Source: Melampsora larici-populina 98AG31 (lineage: Eukaryota > Basidiomycota > Pucciniomycetes > Pucciniales > Melampsoraceae). Taken from it: a stretch of DNA of 64,000 nucleotides. Location of the stretch: positions 197,907 through 261,906 of the forward strand of contig NW_006768769.1 of the NCBI RefSeq assembly GCF_000204055.1. The letters are read 5' to 3'. How positions within the stretch are numbered: the stretch's first letter is position 1; each line of letters starts with the position of its first letter. The notes under the pieces are model-generated. The model worked only from the letters and a program-made list of their open reading frames with translations. It had not been told where the DNA came from and searched no databases. Positions 1-10,284 of the stretch are shown here, in pieces. The position numbers were made by a program, and so were the translations under genes.

Positions 1-616
1 CGAACAAGAGACAAGAGAGCTCGAATTTGGCCGCAGCCTGCTGCGAGGCCGCTGCGCAGCTCAACAAGAACCCAAGTTTGGCCGATCACCGATTCTGAAA
101 GAGATCGACTTCACCTGTGGATCTCTGACATTGAGATATGTTGAAATCAATCATAAAGCGCAAATATCTCCCTCATCATGATGGAATCATGCTCACAGGT
201 CTATGTGAATTCTATCGCGCTGCGAATGTTATCGAGATTTGTTTTAATTCCATTTTAAGAAAGCGATTCTCGTCGAACGGCTTAACAATGCGTGACTAGC
301 CAACGTGGGTGCTTCTGCCATCTTGGGTTCAAGGCCGAGCAGCCTAAGTTTTTTTGCTAAAATTCCGAAATGAAATCAAGGCTTACATCTTGGACATTTG
401 TCAATCCAATCATCATCCTATGGTGAGCTCTTGACTGAGCAAGAAGAACAAAAGTTTTTTAAAAAAACATGTCGTCCTTTTTGGACTTGTACTTGTTTGT
501 CTCATAGGGCCGAAACAAAAAAGCACAAAAGTTTATCAAGGCTTGAACACACTACTAATGAGGGGTCAAGAGTGTGAAGACAACCATCTAGGCAGACCAT
601 TATACCAGGGAGACTA

Positions 617-648
<32 letters not shown>

Positions 649-975
649 AAGTGCTTTTGATTTCACACACCGCACTATCTATCTTCGTAGGTTATTATGG
701 TGTAACTACAGTACAACTTCCTCTGTTTTAGTCCTACCAAAGGTATCATCGAATGAGAGCTGAATTTGACTGTATGGTTGATCTGGACATACCAAGCTCC
801 AGATATGCTGTGAATATAGTCACAATGTGTCTCAAAATGGTTCAAAGTCAGAGATCCATGGGTGAAGTCGATCTCTTTCAGGATTTGTGATTGGCCAAAT
901 TTGGGATCTTGACAAGCTGCGCAGCGGCCTCGCAGCAGGCTGCGGCCAAATTTGACCTCTCATGTCTCTTCTTCG
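1..975. repeat. Long inverted repeat (foldback element, left edge cut by window)
   Basis: Bases 1 to about 135 and about 845 to 975 are imperfect reverse complements of each other. Both arms carry a GC-rich core (GCCGCAGCCTGCTGCGAGGC in the left arm) and the stretch around GAAAGAGATCGACTTCACC. The loop (about 140-845) contains no convincing gene. The left arm may continue beyond the window, so the true end and any target duplication cannot be seen. It looks like a non-autonomous DNA transposon or foldback unit. I do not recognise its superfamily. Confidence 0.65.
617..735 (-). repeat. SINE-like dispersed repeat, copy 1 (poly-A on minus strand)
   Basis: A T-run at 617-641 is followed by about 80 bases (from GTGCTTTTGATTTCACACAC) that recur near 12275-12365. 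On the minus strand this reads as a conserved body ending in GTGAAATCAAAAGCACTT plus a poly-A tail, as in a retroposed SINE or a LINE 3' end. I see no pol III boxes or clear target duplication, so the class is inferred. Confidence 0.4.
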
Positions 976-1472
976 CGATCAAACCGGGCAAGCTTTTTAG
1001 CAAAGGTAGTAAACAGCCTGTATGGGTTACACGACGTCCCAATCTTGACCGGGAGAGTGCAAATCTGCACGGCGTACAAAAAGGCAAATATCACCAAAAT
1101 CTGAAATATTGTCCAACCTAACCTGTCATTTCGTACAAGACGAACGATCTTATGCTTGGATCAAAGGCATAGACTGTTTTAACCTGTCAGTTTCTACACG
1201 GCCGCGGTTTTGCCTACCTCCGCGCAAATTTGGCATACATGCTCAAACCTGTCAGCAGGACATCGTACAGAGCAGTTTTTTACACGCCAGCGGTGGAGAT
1301 GCTCTTACATATACAGAAACTCAGCATTCATGATCCGCCCGTATCAAAATCTTTGTGACCATATTCTACCTTCATTCATTATTTTCTTACATACCCCCTA
1401 TCCTTACCAAAACGAGATCCAGTGAGGCTGTCCTCAAGTGGCGAGCATATATCGTTGATACCGTTTTTTTAG

Positions 1473-2919
1473 ATGGGCTGCACGCCTACAGCAACGGTCA
1501 ACAAGCTGACCATAGTGGTCGTCGGGGGTACGCATCGGACGGTTTGCTTATCTTCCCACATAACCAAATTTTTGATTGCTGACTCTTTCCTGCTTCGGTT
1601 GTGGTTTGAGTGAGAAGAGGGCGGTGTCGGAAAGTCTAGCCTCACGTTGCAATTCATCAAGAAGGAATTTTTTGACACGTAAGTACATTCTGGCCTTCCC
1701 TTTGCCTTATGCCGCCAATATGGTGGATGTCTAACTGCCCGAAATTTTGCCTTCCTGAACATCAACACAGATACGACCCTGTAAGTTTTGATCGTTAGCA
1801 AAGGGTACAAAATGACCATCACCGTGCCTTCATCATCGCGTTTGGATACCCAAGATATGTCTTACGATATTTTTCACTTTGCAGACCATAGACGACAGCT
1901 ACACAACTACTATGACGGTGGATGATCGTCTCTGGCAGATCGAAGTGTTGGACACCGCCGGTCAAGAAGAGTACCGGTAAAGTGCAAAACGCTCAATATT
2001 CGACGGTCAATGTCACATGTATTGGAATATGATGCACTGATATCATTGCAATCCACTTTGGTATTCCGACGATAGTGGTCTATGGGTGGAACATGCCATC
2101 TCGGAGGGAGAAGCTTTCATCATCACCTATGCAATAAACTCGACTAGATCATTCAGAGCCGTTCCCGATTTTTTGAAGCTGATTGCCAACTGCAAGAGTG
2201 GCAACTCTGGCTATCGAAGCAACTCTCCAGTTCTCAAACCAAGACACTTTCCCTTCCCTTTTGCAATTGCAGGAAATAAGGAAGACTTGGTTTCGCAAAG
2301 GACCATCCCGACGAGCGAGGGGGTTCAGTTGGCAAATGCAAGCGGGGGGTTATTCTATGAATGTTCGGCAAAAAAGGCCGTGAGTAGCTACAGCTGAAGA
2401 CGAATTCACGAACCATTTGTGGTATTTAACATCTCCAAGCGCTTTGATCAATTCATCTGATAGAAGCCTGACTTGATTTTTTTTACATGTGATCAGGTCA
2501 ATGTTGAAGAGCTCTTCATTCAACTGATACGATCGGTTGCAAAGCTACGTGAAGGCAGACTTACCCACCGCAAAGATTCAAAGATGACCGCGTGAGATTT
2601 CGAAATGATCCATCCTAAGATATGCACCGGTCTGACATGTTTCGAAAACAGTCGTCCATTTATCAACAACATTGGCTACCAGCTCTCGCACCCGGCAACG
2701 CATGAGCCCCAATCACCTTCCGTTTCAGCCGTTCAAAAGCAATCGTTCACTTCTAGCCAGAACGCCCTGCAATGTATAGATCCCGATATTTGTAACTCAA
2801 ATTCTGTCGACGGTCCTGCTCAATCACAAATCTGTCCATCTGCACACAAATGTCACAACAGCCACGCTCCATCGACAGAAAACAAAGCAACTCTATGTTG
2901 TCACTGCATTGTGGTATGA
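1473..2919 (+). CDS. Ras-family small GTPase, paralog 1 (7 exons, C-terminal CaaX)
   Basis: Predicted exons are 1473-1527, 1618-1678, 1771-1780, 1885-1976, 2076-2379, 2497-2591 and 2652-2919, giving 294 aa in one frame. All G boxes are present: P-loop GEGGVGKS, switch I YDPTIDDSY with the effector Thr, DTAGQEEY with the catalytic Gln, GNKED and ECSAK. An insert of about a dozen residues precedes the NKxD box. The apparent TGA at 2593-2595 lies inside a GTGAGA splice donor. The next exon adds about 89 residues ending C-C-H-C-I-V-V, a CaaX box (CIVV) with extra cysteines that could be palmitoylated. Ras proteins are membrane-bound GTP/GDP switches upstream of cAMP or MAPK signalling in fungi. 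The start ATG follows a T-run plus AG, so an upstream exon is possible. A Copia element sits about 220 bp downstream. Confidence 0.85.
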
Positions 2920-3139
2920 GTATCTACAATTGTTCCATTGCAGGCTGGATGGGAAAGTCGTCTCATTTTGCTTCTCAGATTTGCAAGCGTCCCGCCAAGG
3001 AATTGACTCTTGTCTCTGGTAATGTATATTAGTGGTATTCCAATTAAGAAGTCGTCGTAGATATCATGTCTCTTTTCACAGTCATCAGAGTTGAATTATA
3101 GTATCTCATAATTGGAAAAATAATAGGTATATCCCTGTA
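2920..3139. other. Downstream region of Ras paralog 1
   Basis: About 220 AT-rich bases separate the GTPase stop codon from the Copia insertion and probably include its 3' UTR. No further ORF or RNA is recognised. The last five bases, CTGTA, form the Copia target duplication. Confidence 0.5.
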
Positions 3140-3584
3140 TGTTGGATTGACTTATGTGTTTGCTTTCAAAGTCTTTTTCATTGATGTGATTACATGAATT
3201 AATCATTGTCTTACATCATCTCTTGTTACCTTTTCGTATCTTCATTTGTCTATATTACATCATGTATTCCAAATACGGAATGATACGTCATCAACTCTAT
3301 GATGTCATACTATGATTTGATTTTTGCTTTCTCTTTATAACCTGATCACACAACAGTCTGATGTTTTCCTTTTTCCTCATCTGACTGCATCTTCTAACAA
3401 TCTTATTATAAGATTTGTTTCATTGTCATTTCATCTTACTTATACTAAGATTGTTTTGTTTGGATTCAGGTAATAAAGAATTCATGATCTGACTGCATCT
3501 TCTAACAATCTTATTATAAGATTTGTTTCATTGTCATTTCATCTTACTTATACTAAGATTGTTTTGTTTGGATTCAGTCCAACA
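3140..3584 (+). repeat. Copia 5' LTR with internal 108-bp-period duplication
   Basis: TG...CA long terminal repeat, 445 bp. It contains an internal direct duplication with a period of 108 bp: about 91 bases starting CTGACTGCATC and ending GGATTCAG occur twice, at about 3379-3469 and 3487-3577, separated by 18 bases. The first copy ends AG|GTAATA at 3469/3470 and the second ends TTCAG at 3577, so 3470-3577 has the borders of a GT-AG intron. The same structure is present in the 3' LTR, so it predates this insertion. Confidence 0.92.
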
Positions 3585-3600
3585 GGTTATGAGCGCCTAG
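3585..3600 (+). promoter_or_regulatory. Candidate primer-binding site of the Copia element
   Basis: The bases directly after the 5' LTR (GGTTATGAGCGCC) are in the position where a tRNA primes minus-strand synthesis. The sequence resembles the internal-tRNA type of site seen in fungal Copia elements. The matching tRNA was not checked. Confidence 0.5.
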
Positions 3601-3665
3601 AAATCTCGATTCTTCATCCTCGATTTCGTTTTTCGATTTCGATTATTAATTTTTTTCGATTCATT

Positions 3666-6566
3666 ATGGCATCTTCCTCATCCGCACCTCCCGCTCCCCC
3701 ACCAGCAGATTCGGTTTTGACGAAAGGCAAAGAAGTATCTAAGCCTAAGGAACCTTCTACCCCTCCGACCAACTTTGATGATCTGTTTTCGGTTGGGTCT
3801 AAATGGGGTCCATTAGCACTTCCGACTTCGTCCGTCGTGGGTCTCACCACTTTGGAACCTCCGGGCGAAAATTCCAACTACGGGAATTGGGAGTTAGCGA
3901 TGTCTGGATCTATAATAGGAGCAGGAATGGGTCATGTTTTGAATCCTAAGCAGAGAGAAGCTGATCAACCTAACTTTCATTGGACTCAGCAAAACAACGC
4001 TATTTGCTCTGTTCTCCTGCGACATGCTCATCCTGAAAACTACGGTGTGATGAGACCTAATATGGGTAATGCTGCGGCCATGTGGCAGGCTCTTTCTGAT
4101 TCTCACAATGACGCATCAATGGGTTCTAAAATGCTAGTCTTACGTCGATTGATTTCGTGTCAAATGGTTAACGATGACATTGATACTCACTTATCCAACG
4201 TTGAGAAACTCTCTACTCAACTGGGACAACTGATCGCCAAATCAAAGCTCAGCATGGTCGACATCATTTGCGCCGCTATCAGTGCTTCGTTACCGAATGA
4301 TTGGAATTCGACCATCAGCAGCCTTATGAATCAAACAGATGTTACAGCTGCCTCTCTAGTTTCTGCTTTAAAACGCGAAGGTATCAGACGTCGTGATCAA
4401 TCGAATGCCTCATCTCATGTGCTAGCTGTTACTCAAGACAAAAATCAACCTGTGTCGAGTCGTTCGGTTTCTTCGACGATTCAATCCTCTTCGAGACGAG
4501 GGAATAAACGACCATCTTATCCAAGACAAGTCAACCCAGCCACCGCCGATTTAATTTGTTCTCATTGCCACATTAAAGGTCATAGCTGGCAAACTTGTAA
4601 CAAATTGGCTAAACAATTTTTTAATCAAATGTTACAAAGCAATCCTTCTTTTTCTTCTCAAGCTCCTATGCCTCGTCCAGAAGCTAATTTAGTCCAGCTA
4701 GAATCCTCTTCTCAATCATCTAATTCGGTTCCCTTATCAGCTTGGAACCCTGCACCTGACACGGTTTTTCATCGCCCTGAAGGGTCTGGTTTTTTAGTAA
4801 CCACCGATGTATTCGCTTTGAACACGAATACTGGTAAACATCTATGGATCTTAGATTCCGGTTGTACACAATCATGTCTTCCTAACTTCACCTCTGAAGA
4901 AATTTTAAATTCTACCCCGTCTAATGATCAATATGTACAATCAATCCGAGTTGCTAATGGTCTCAGTCTGAACGTTTCTCAACAACGTACCTTGAACCTT
5001 CCATGGTCAAAGTCTCAATTTAATGTAATTGAAGTACCCGGTTTACAACACAACCTCCTGTCTATATCTCAGCTTCGATCCCTCGGTTTCTCCACTTTGT
5101 TTCTACAAGATGGCATCGAGATTATGAACAAAGATGGATCAGTTGTTGCTAGAGGTTCTTATCATGGAGGCTTACCGGTTTTAGAACAAGATGTCAGCAC
5201 TTTCGCCCTTGAATCTGATCACTTAACCACTTCTAATCCTTCATTCTATCATTGGCATTGCATGATCGGTCATCTAGGAGAAATAGGAACTAAACGAGCT
5301 TTGTCTAGCATGAATATTTCTGTTCCAATTACCGAAGAAGATGTTAATCTTGTCAAAAATTGTATCCATTGCTGTAGAGGAAAACTTCATAAGAAAACTT
5401 TTCGTACCAGATCAGTCTATTGTGCTCAATCTCCTTTCAGCGTAGTTCATTCAGATGTAGCGTTTTTACCTCTAAAATCCAAAGCTGGCTTTCCGTACTT
5501 TGTTTCGTTTATCGATGATTATTCAAAATTCACAGTCTGTTATGCTATGAAATCAAAAGATCAAGTTCATCTTTACTTTAAGAAATTTGTCAACTCTATC
5601 AAAATGAGATTCAATCTTCCTGTCTTAAGCCTGAGGTCTGATAATGGAACTGAATATTTGAATGAGAAAATGAACAAATTTTGCCTCAGCAAAGGAATCA
5701 CGCACATTCAAGGAGCCCCCTATACACCTGAATCGAACGGTGTGGCTGAACGCTGGAACCAAACGGCTTCAGAACGTCTACGCACTCTTTTTTCTTCATC
5801 TGGAGTTCCCATGTACTTCTGGCCCGAATGTCTTCAACAGATAATTCTCTGTTTTAATAACTTTCCAACCAAGACGAGCGCAGGCCTATGCTCTCCCCTA
5901 TCAGCTCTTGATAAATCACCGGAAGACATCAAACTATTTGCACCTTTTGGTTGTGCCGTAGAGTATCTCATACCTTCTCAACTTCAGTCTAAACTTTCCC
6001 CGGTTTCACAGCAAGCAGTTTTTCTTCATGCAGTTCCAGAAGGGAAATACATTGTGGCTTATGATAGATCACGCCATTTGCTTGTCAAAACTTCGTCTTT
6101 CAAATTTTTTCCTACTCTTTTTCCTTTTTTATCGAATCCTACTCAACATCCAAAGGATGTTCTTTCCTTCCCGTGGCCTGATTTATTAGCCATGGAAGAA
6201 CCTGTCCAACCGTATCATGTGGTTACACAATCAAAATTGTCACAAATTCATTCATCTTTAACACCTTCTGAACCACTTCCTGAATCATCTCGACCTACTA
6301 ACTCACCTGAACAAATGTCACCGATACAATCTCCTGTTCAAAATCCACCTCCATCACATTCCCCTGTCCAAACTCCTCAACCACCACCAACACCGACAGT
6401 TATACCGCCGGAATCACCAGTTCCATCGTCGCCAACACCAGTACCTAATCCACCCATTTCACAGCCTATCCTCAGACGAGGTTCAAGAACACGAAAGGAA
6501 CCTGACAGGTATATACCTTTGGCTTTCGTAATTGACACAACTTCTCCCGAACCAAAGTCGTATTGA
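3666..6566 (+). CDS. Copia Gag-protease-integrase polyprotein (N-terminal part of gag-pol)
   Basis: The open frame runs from 3531, but the likely start is the ATG at 3666, after the LTR and primer site (about 966 codons). The order is: a low-complexity Pro/Ser N-terminus; Copia gag; a zinc knuckle of form CX2CX4HX4C near 4557 (CSHCHIKGHSWQTC); an aspartic protease with LDSG near 4850; an integrase HHCC finger (HWHCMIGH...CIHC) near 5248-5370; and the integrase core with SDV, SDNGTEY and an ESNGVAER glutamate region (about 5450-5760). A Pro/Ser-rich linker follows. Translation stops at TGA 6564-6566, and the same frame reopens immediately into reverse transcriptase. The stop could be a nonsense change or a readthrough site; I favour nonsense because the following base is A rather than the C usual in readthrough contexts. 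Confidence 0.88.
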   Translation: MASSSSAPPAPPPADSVLTKGKEVSKPKEPSTPPTNFDDLFSVGSKWGPLALPTSSVVGLTTLEPPGENSNYGNWELAMSGSIIGAGMGHVLNPKQREADQPNFHWTQQNNAICSVLLRHAHPENYGVMRPNMGNAAAMWQALSDSHNDASMGSKMLVLRRLISCQMVNDDIDTHLSNVEKLSTQLGQLIAKSKLSMVDIICAAISASLPNDWNSTISSLMNQTDVTAASLVSALKREGIRRRDQSNASSHVLAVTQDKNQPVSSRSVSSTIQSSSRRGNKRPSYPRQVNPATADLICSHCHIKGHSWQTCNKLAKQFFNQMLQSNPSFSSQAPMPRPEANLVQLESSSQSSNSVPLSAWNPAPDTVFHRPEGSGFLVTTDVFALNTNTGKHLWILDSGCTQSCLPNFTSEEILNSTPSNDQYVQSIRVANGLSLNVSQQRTLNLPWSKSQFNVIEVPGLQHNLLSISQLRSLGFSTLFLQDGIEIMNKDGSVVARGSYHGGLPVLEQDVSTFALESDHLTTSNPSFYHWHCMIGHLGEIGTKRALSSMNISVPITEEDVNLVKNCIHCCRGKLHKKTFRTRSVYCAQSPFSVVHSDVAFLPLKSKAGFPYFVSFIDDYSKFTVCYAMKSKDQVHLYFKKFVNSIKMRFNLPVLSLRSDNGTEYLNEKMNKFCLSKGITHIQGAPYTPESNGVAERWNQTASERLRTLFSSSGVPMYFWPECLQQIILCFNNFPTKTSAGLCSPLSALDKSPEDIKLFAPFGCAVEYLIPSQLQSKLSPVSQQAVFLHAVPEGKYIVAYDRSRHLLVKTSSFKFFPTLFPFLSNPTQHPKDVLSFPWPDLLAMEEPVQPYHVVTQSKLSQIHSSLTPSEPLPESSRPTNSPEQMSPIQSPVQNPPPSHSPVQTPQPPPTPTVIPPESPVPSSPTPVPNPPISQPILRRGSRTRKEPDRYIPLAFVIDTTSPEPKSY

Positions 6567-8102
6567 AAAGCTCTCGACAGTGAGGAAGCTTTGGAGTGGA
6601 AGAAAGCGGCTAAGACTGAGATCGATACACTTCTCAAGTTGGGAACTTGGACTTTGGTACCTAGACCGTCAAACGCTAGTGTTTTACGATCAATGTGGGT
6701 CTTTAAACGCAAATTGTTACCGTCGGGTTGTATCGAGAAGTACAAAGGACGACTGGTGGTGTTAGGTTGTAAACAAATCCCTGGTGTGGATTTTGGAGAT
6801 GTATTCTCGCCAGCGTCGAGGCAAGAATCAAATCACATTCTATTGACAGTTGCAGGTGTAAGGAAATGGAAGGTTAAAGGTTTAGACATCACTGCAGCTT
6901 TCTTACACGGTAATCCACTGGAAGAAGATGTCTATATGGAACAACCTGAAGGTTTCAGAAGTGAACAATTCCCTAATCATGTCTGTAAATTAATCTTACC
7001 CCTATATGGTTTACATCAATCTGCACGAAACTGGAACGATCGATTTACCGCTTCACTAATCAAAATGGGTTTAAGTCAGTCTATGCACGACCCTACATTA
7101 TTTTTCAAACTAGTAAACAATGTGTTGGTAGGACTAGTTACAGTGCATATCGACGATATTTCAATCACGGGTGAAGACGATTTCATTTCTTCTACATCTT
7201 CCGCTTTACATGATAAGTTTCCTATTTCCGCCAATACGGATTTGGAGCATCATCTCTCTATTTCAATCACTCGCTCTAATGATCTTAAATATTTTACTCT
7301 TGATCAAACTTCATACATTTTGAAAATCACCAAGCAATTCTTTGACAAAGAACCGATTCATGTTCCAACTCCCTATGTCCCGGGTTTCAATTCACTTGTT
7401 CCAGCTACGGATGCAACGACTTCAAATCCGAATTACAATTCCATCATTGGTGCATTACTATGGCTTGCTCAATGCACGCGCCCTGACATAGCTTTTGCTG
7501 TAAACCGTCTTTCCCAATTTTTAAAAAGAAATGATGTCAAACATTGGAACACTGCTCTACGGGTTCTTGCATACGTTTACCATACTCGACAACTGGGTTT
7601 AACCTTAGGAGGATCAGACAACACTTTACAAGGTTTCACTGATTCGGATTGGGCTGAAAATTTACATGACCGTACATCAACTTCAGGGTATTTGTTTAGA
7701 TTAGCTGACGGAATCATATCTTGGAAGTCAAGGAAACAAAGAACAACCGCTTTGTCTAGTACTGAAGCCGAATATATGGCATTGAGTGATGCGGGTAGGG
7801 AGGCTATGTGGTTAAGGCAACTTCTTCAAGAAATCAAGTTCATTAACAAATCACCTACAATACTTCACTATGACAACACCGGATCAGCGGCTCTTGCCAA
7901 CAATCCAGCTCACCATGCGCGTAGTAAACACATAGATTTACGCTACCACTTCGTCCATCAGTTGATCAAAGATAAGAATGTTACACTCAAGCAAGTAAAT
8001 ACTTCATATCAACTAGCCGATTTTTTAACTAAAGCTCTACCTAGACCATCTTTCATTAATTTTCGTAATCAATTAGGTTTTACTTCTAAGTCTCATCAAT
8101 AA
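6567..8102 (+). CDS. Copia reverse transcriptase-RNase H (C-terminal part of gag-pol)
   Basis: Same frame as the upstream gag-integrase ORF and separated from it only by one TGA. It has no nearby ATG of its own, so it is a continuation rather than an independent gene. Reverse transcriptase motifs include KYKGRLVVLG, the VKGLDITAAFLHG motif-A aspartate, LPLYGLHQSARNW, and a catalytic HIDD box in place of the commoner YVDD. The Copia RNase H follows with FTDSDWAEN, STSGYLF, SSTEAEYMAL and ADFLTKALP. The frame closes at 8102, just before the polypurine tract. Both catalytic aspartates of the HIDD box are retained. Confidence 0.88.
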   Translation, partial: KALDSEEALEWKKAAKTEIDTLLKLGTWTLVPRPSNASVLRSMWVFKRKLLPSGCIEKYKGRLVVLGCKQIPGVDFGDVFSPASRQESNHILLTVAGVRKWKVKGLDITAAFLHGNPLEEDVYMEQPEGFRSEQFPNHVCKLILPLYGLHQSARNWNDRFTASLIKMGLSQSMHDPTLFFKLVNNVLVGLVTVHIDDISITGEDDFISSTSSALHDKFPISANTDLEHHLSISITRSNDLKYFTLDQTSYILKITKQFFDKEPIHVPTPYVPGFNSLVPATDATTSNPNYNSIIGALLWLAQCTRPDIAFAVNRLSQFLKRNDVKHWNTALRVLAYVYHTRQLGLTLGGSDNTLQGFTDSDWAENLHDRTSTSGYLFRLADGIISWKSRKQRTTALSSTEAEYMALSDAGREAMWLRQLLQEIKFINKSPTILHYDNTGSAALANNPAHHARSKHIDLRYHFVHQLIKDKNVTLKQVNTSYQLADFLTKALPRPSFINFRNQLGFTSKSHQ

Positions 8103-8116
8103 CCACGACTTTTTAG

Positions 8117-8126
8117 CATGGGGGGG
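8117..8126 (+). promoter_or_regulatory. Copia polypurine tract
   Basis: A purine-rich run ending in seven or more G residues (GCATGGGGGGG) directly abuts the TG of the 3' LTR. This is the position expected for the plus-strand primer. Confidence 0.8.
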
Positions 8127-8571
8127 TGTTGGATTGACTTATGTGTTTGCTTTCAAAGTCTTTTTCATTGATGTGATTACATGACTTAATCATTGTCTTA
8201 CATCATCTCTTGTTACCTTTTCGTATCTTCATTTGTCTATATTACATCATGTATTCCAAATACGGAATGATACGTCATCAACTCTATGATGTCATACTAT
8301 GATTTGATTTTTGCTTTCTCTTTATAACCTGATCACACAACAGTCTGATGTTTTCCTTTTTCCTCATCTGACTGCATCTTCTAACAATCTTATTATAAGA
8401 TTTGTTTCATTGTCATTTCATCTTACTTATACTAAGATTGTTTTGTTTGGATTCAGGTAATAAAGAATTCATGATCTGACTGCATCTTCTAACAATCTTA
8501 TTATAAGATTTGTTTCATTGTCATTTCATCTTACTTATACTAAGATTGTTTTGTTTGGATTCAGTCCAACA
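8127..8571 (+). repeat. Copia 3' LTR
   Basis: 445 bp, matching the 5' LTR in length and, as far as I can see, in all but one base. It carries the same internal duplication and the same GT...AG arrangement. It is followed directly by the CTGTA target duplication. Confidence 0.93.
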
Positions 8572-10275
8572 CTGTATACCCAAAACCTCATAATCTTTAC
8601 GGTAAGCTTCAGTCCCCAAGCAGAATGAGAGCATCTGGGACTTTTTGAATAATCCGGCTAGCCCCTAATTCTATTGTGACTTAGTTGTTGCTTGATATGT
8701 ATGACTATTCACAATTTCTCCATTGCCAGGCTGGTTATGACACCTGTTGCCTTCTTGCTTGGTTTGTAAGTGAGATATGTCTTTGGTAATCTTAAGTTTG
8801 AAACGTGAAACGTGAATAAGTAAACTCACAAAGGAACTGAAGGATCAGGTATTCAAAAGAGTGGTGAAGTGGGAGAGGACAAAATAAAAATTAAGTTTGT
8901 CAGTAGAATAGACAAAGGATGTGCCCAAACTCCTGACACAATGTACATAATGAACAATAATGAAGCTATAATAGCCAATGAACAATAGAAATGTATAAAA
9001 GCCCAAAGCCTGATGTAATTATCACCATCAAAATCAATTAACATACAATACCTTTGTACTGTGATATGAACTGAAGCAAACATCCAATAGATTTCATGTT
9101 TTTTTCCAGGTAATTGTAAGGCAACATGTCCACAAAATAAAATCAGAAAAGCCTCTAATGATCATCTACCAGTGCTTTTGATAAAATCCATTGTATTTCC
9201 AGCTTGAGCTAATGCTGTTGCATCACCAGAGCAATTTGGTGTATTCTTCAACAATCATCCCAATATCTACAGTGGCCAGATATGTTCCGTTCAAAACAAA
9301 ATTGTTTGGGATCTTTAGCACTACTGGTGTCTCCAGTTTCCTGCTTGCCTTTGTGATTGAAATCTGCATTATAATAAAGGGGAGAATTAGATGATCTTGG
9401 AGCCAAATTGTGAGGGTGAGTAATAGCTCTTCTATGATTAAACTTTTCAACTTGTTGTGGCCAATATTGAGGTTGTTGATGGCTACTTGTAGAAGCTAGC
9501 AGCTTGATGTGATAGGCATTTTGCATGTATTTAGTCTTGAGCTTAACAAGCTTTGGATGTGCCCAATCTGCAAAAAAAATCAATCTTTATTTGATGCATA
9601 TTTTCCCTGAAGGACAACATAAACATTTTCCAACACAGTCCACTTGCACTGCAGAAATAATGTATTTCTTCAAGGTAAAAATGTTGAAATTTGATGCAAA
9701 AAAATGATGAATAATGCAGAATTGCAGAAAAATGTAGAATTAATGCAGACTTGATGCATTTCCAATTGCTTTGTGAATTGTATGTAATCATTTTTCACCT
9801 TTGAAAAATGCATTATATTTGCAGTGTTGAAAACCAACCAACATATCACCATGTCTGTGTGGTGTTTGCTCATTGACAAGTGCACAAGTGTTGCCTTTGT
9901 GCCTCAAAGGCAGTCCATGTGCGCTTGTTGTCAAGAGACTACCACAAGGACACAGTGTATGCTGGTTTTTGATGAATTTCTTGTATAGAGCTAAATCTTG
10001 ATAACAGCTGGGAAAAGCTGGTTCTTAAGTGTTTTGGAGGATGTCAAAATAATAAAGCCACTCTTTGACATTGCTGAGGTCTTGAGATTGAATTTCATTC
10101 TGAAGCTCAAGTTTCTTATCTTGACCACCCACTGTAAGAGCTGGTGTGATGCTGTCAGCCCTGAGTACACATATATGTACCCAAAACTAACTTGTAACAT
10201 TAAAAACCTTATGTATAAAATTGATTACATGTTACATACTGAGCTTAGACTGTATGTAACATGTAATACAATGTA
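8572..10275. other. Intergenic, no gene recognised
   Basis: AT-rich sequence with only short scattered ORFs and no recognisable domain. Around 9680-9770 there is a degenerate short repetition of ATGCAGAAT-like words. The stretch 10150-10275 is rich in ATGTAACATG-type words, as is the sequence on the far side of the next insertion (10997-11120), consistent with one simple-sequence region split by that insertion. Confidence 0.4.
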
Positions 10276-10284
10276 CCAAAACAC

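Larger units (their letters stand above)
3140..8571 (+). mobile_element. Full-length Ty1/Copia LTR retrotransposon
   Basis: Two 445-bp LTRs (3140-3584 and 8127-8571) begin TGTTGGA and end TCCAACA. They flank a gag-pol region in Copia order: gag, protease, integrase, reverse transcriptase, RNase H. The host sequence CTGTA occurs immediately before the 5' LTR and after the 3' LTR, a 5-bp target duplication. By eye the LTRs differ at one base (A near 3195 versus C in the 3' copy), so the insertion is recent. A single in-frame TGA (6564-6566) interrupts the polyprotein between integrase and reverse transcriptase. The element lies just 3' of the first Ras gene. Confidence 0.95.

Noticed and set aside
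2497..2595. Ras paralog 1 ending at TGA 2593-2595 as a GTPase without a CaaX box
   Set aside because: The stop lies in a GTGAGA donor, the following exon is in frame and ends in CIVV, and the second paralog shows the same structure.
3531..3665. Start of the Copia ORF at 3531
   Set aside because: This part overlaps the 5' LTR and primer-binding site; the ATG at 3666 after them is the more likely start.
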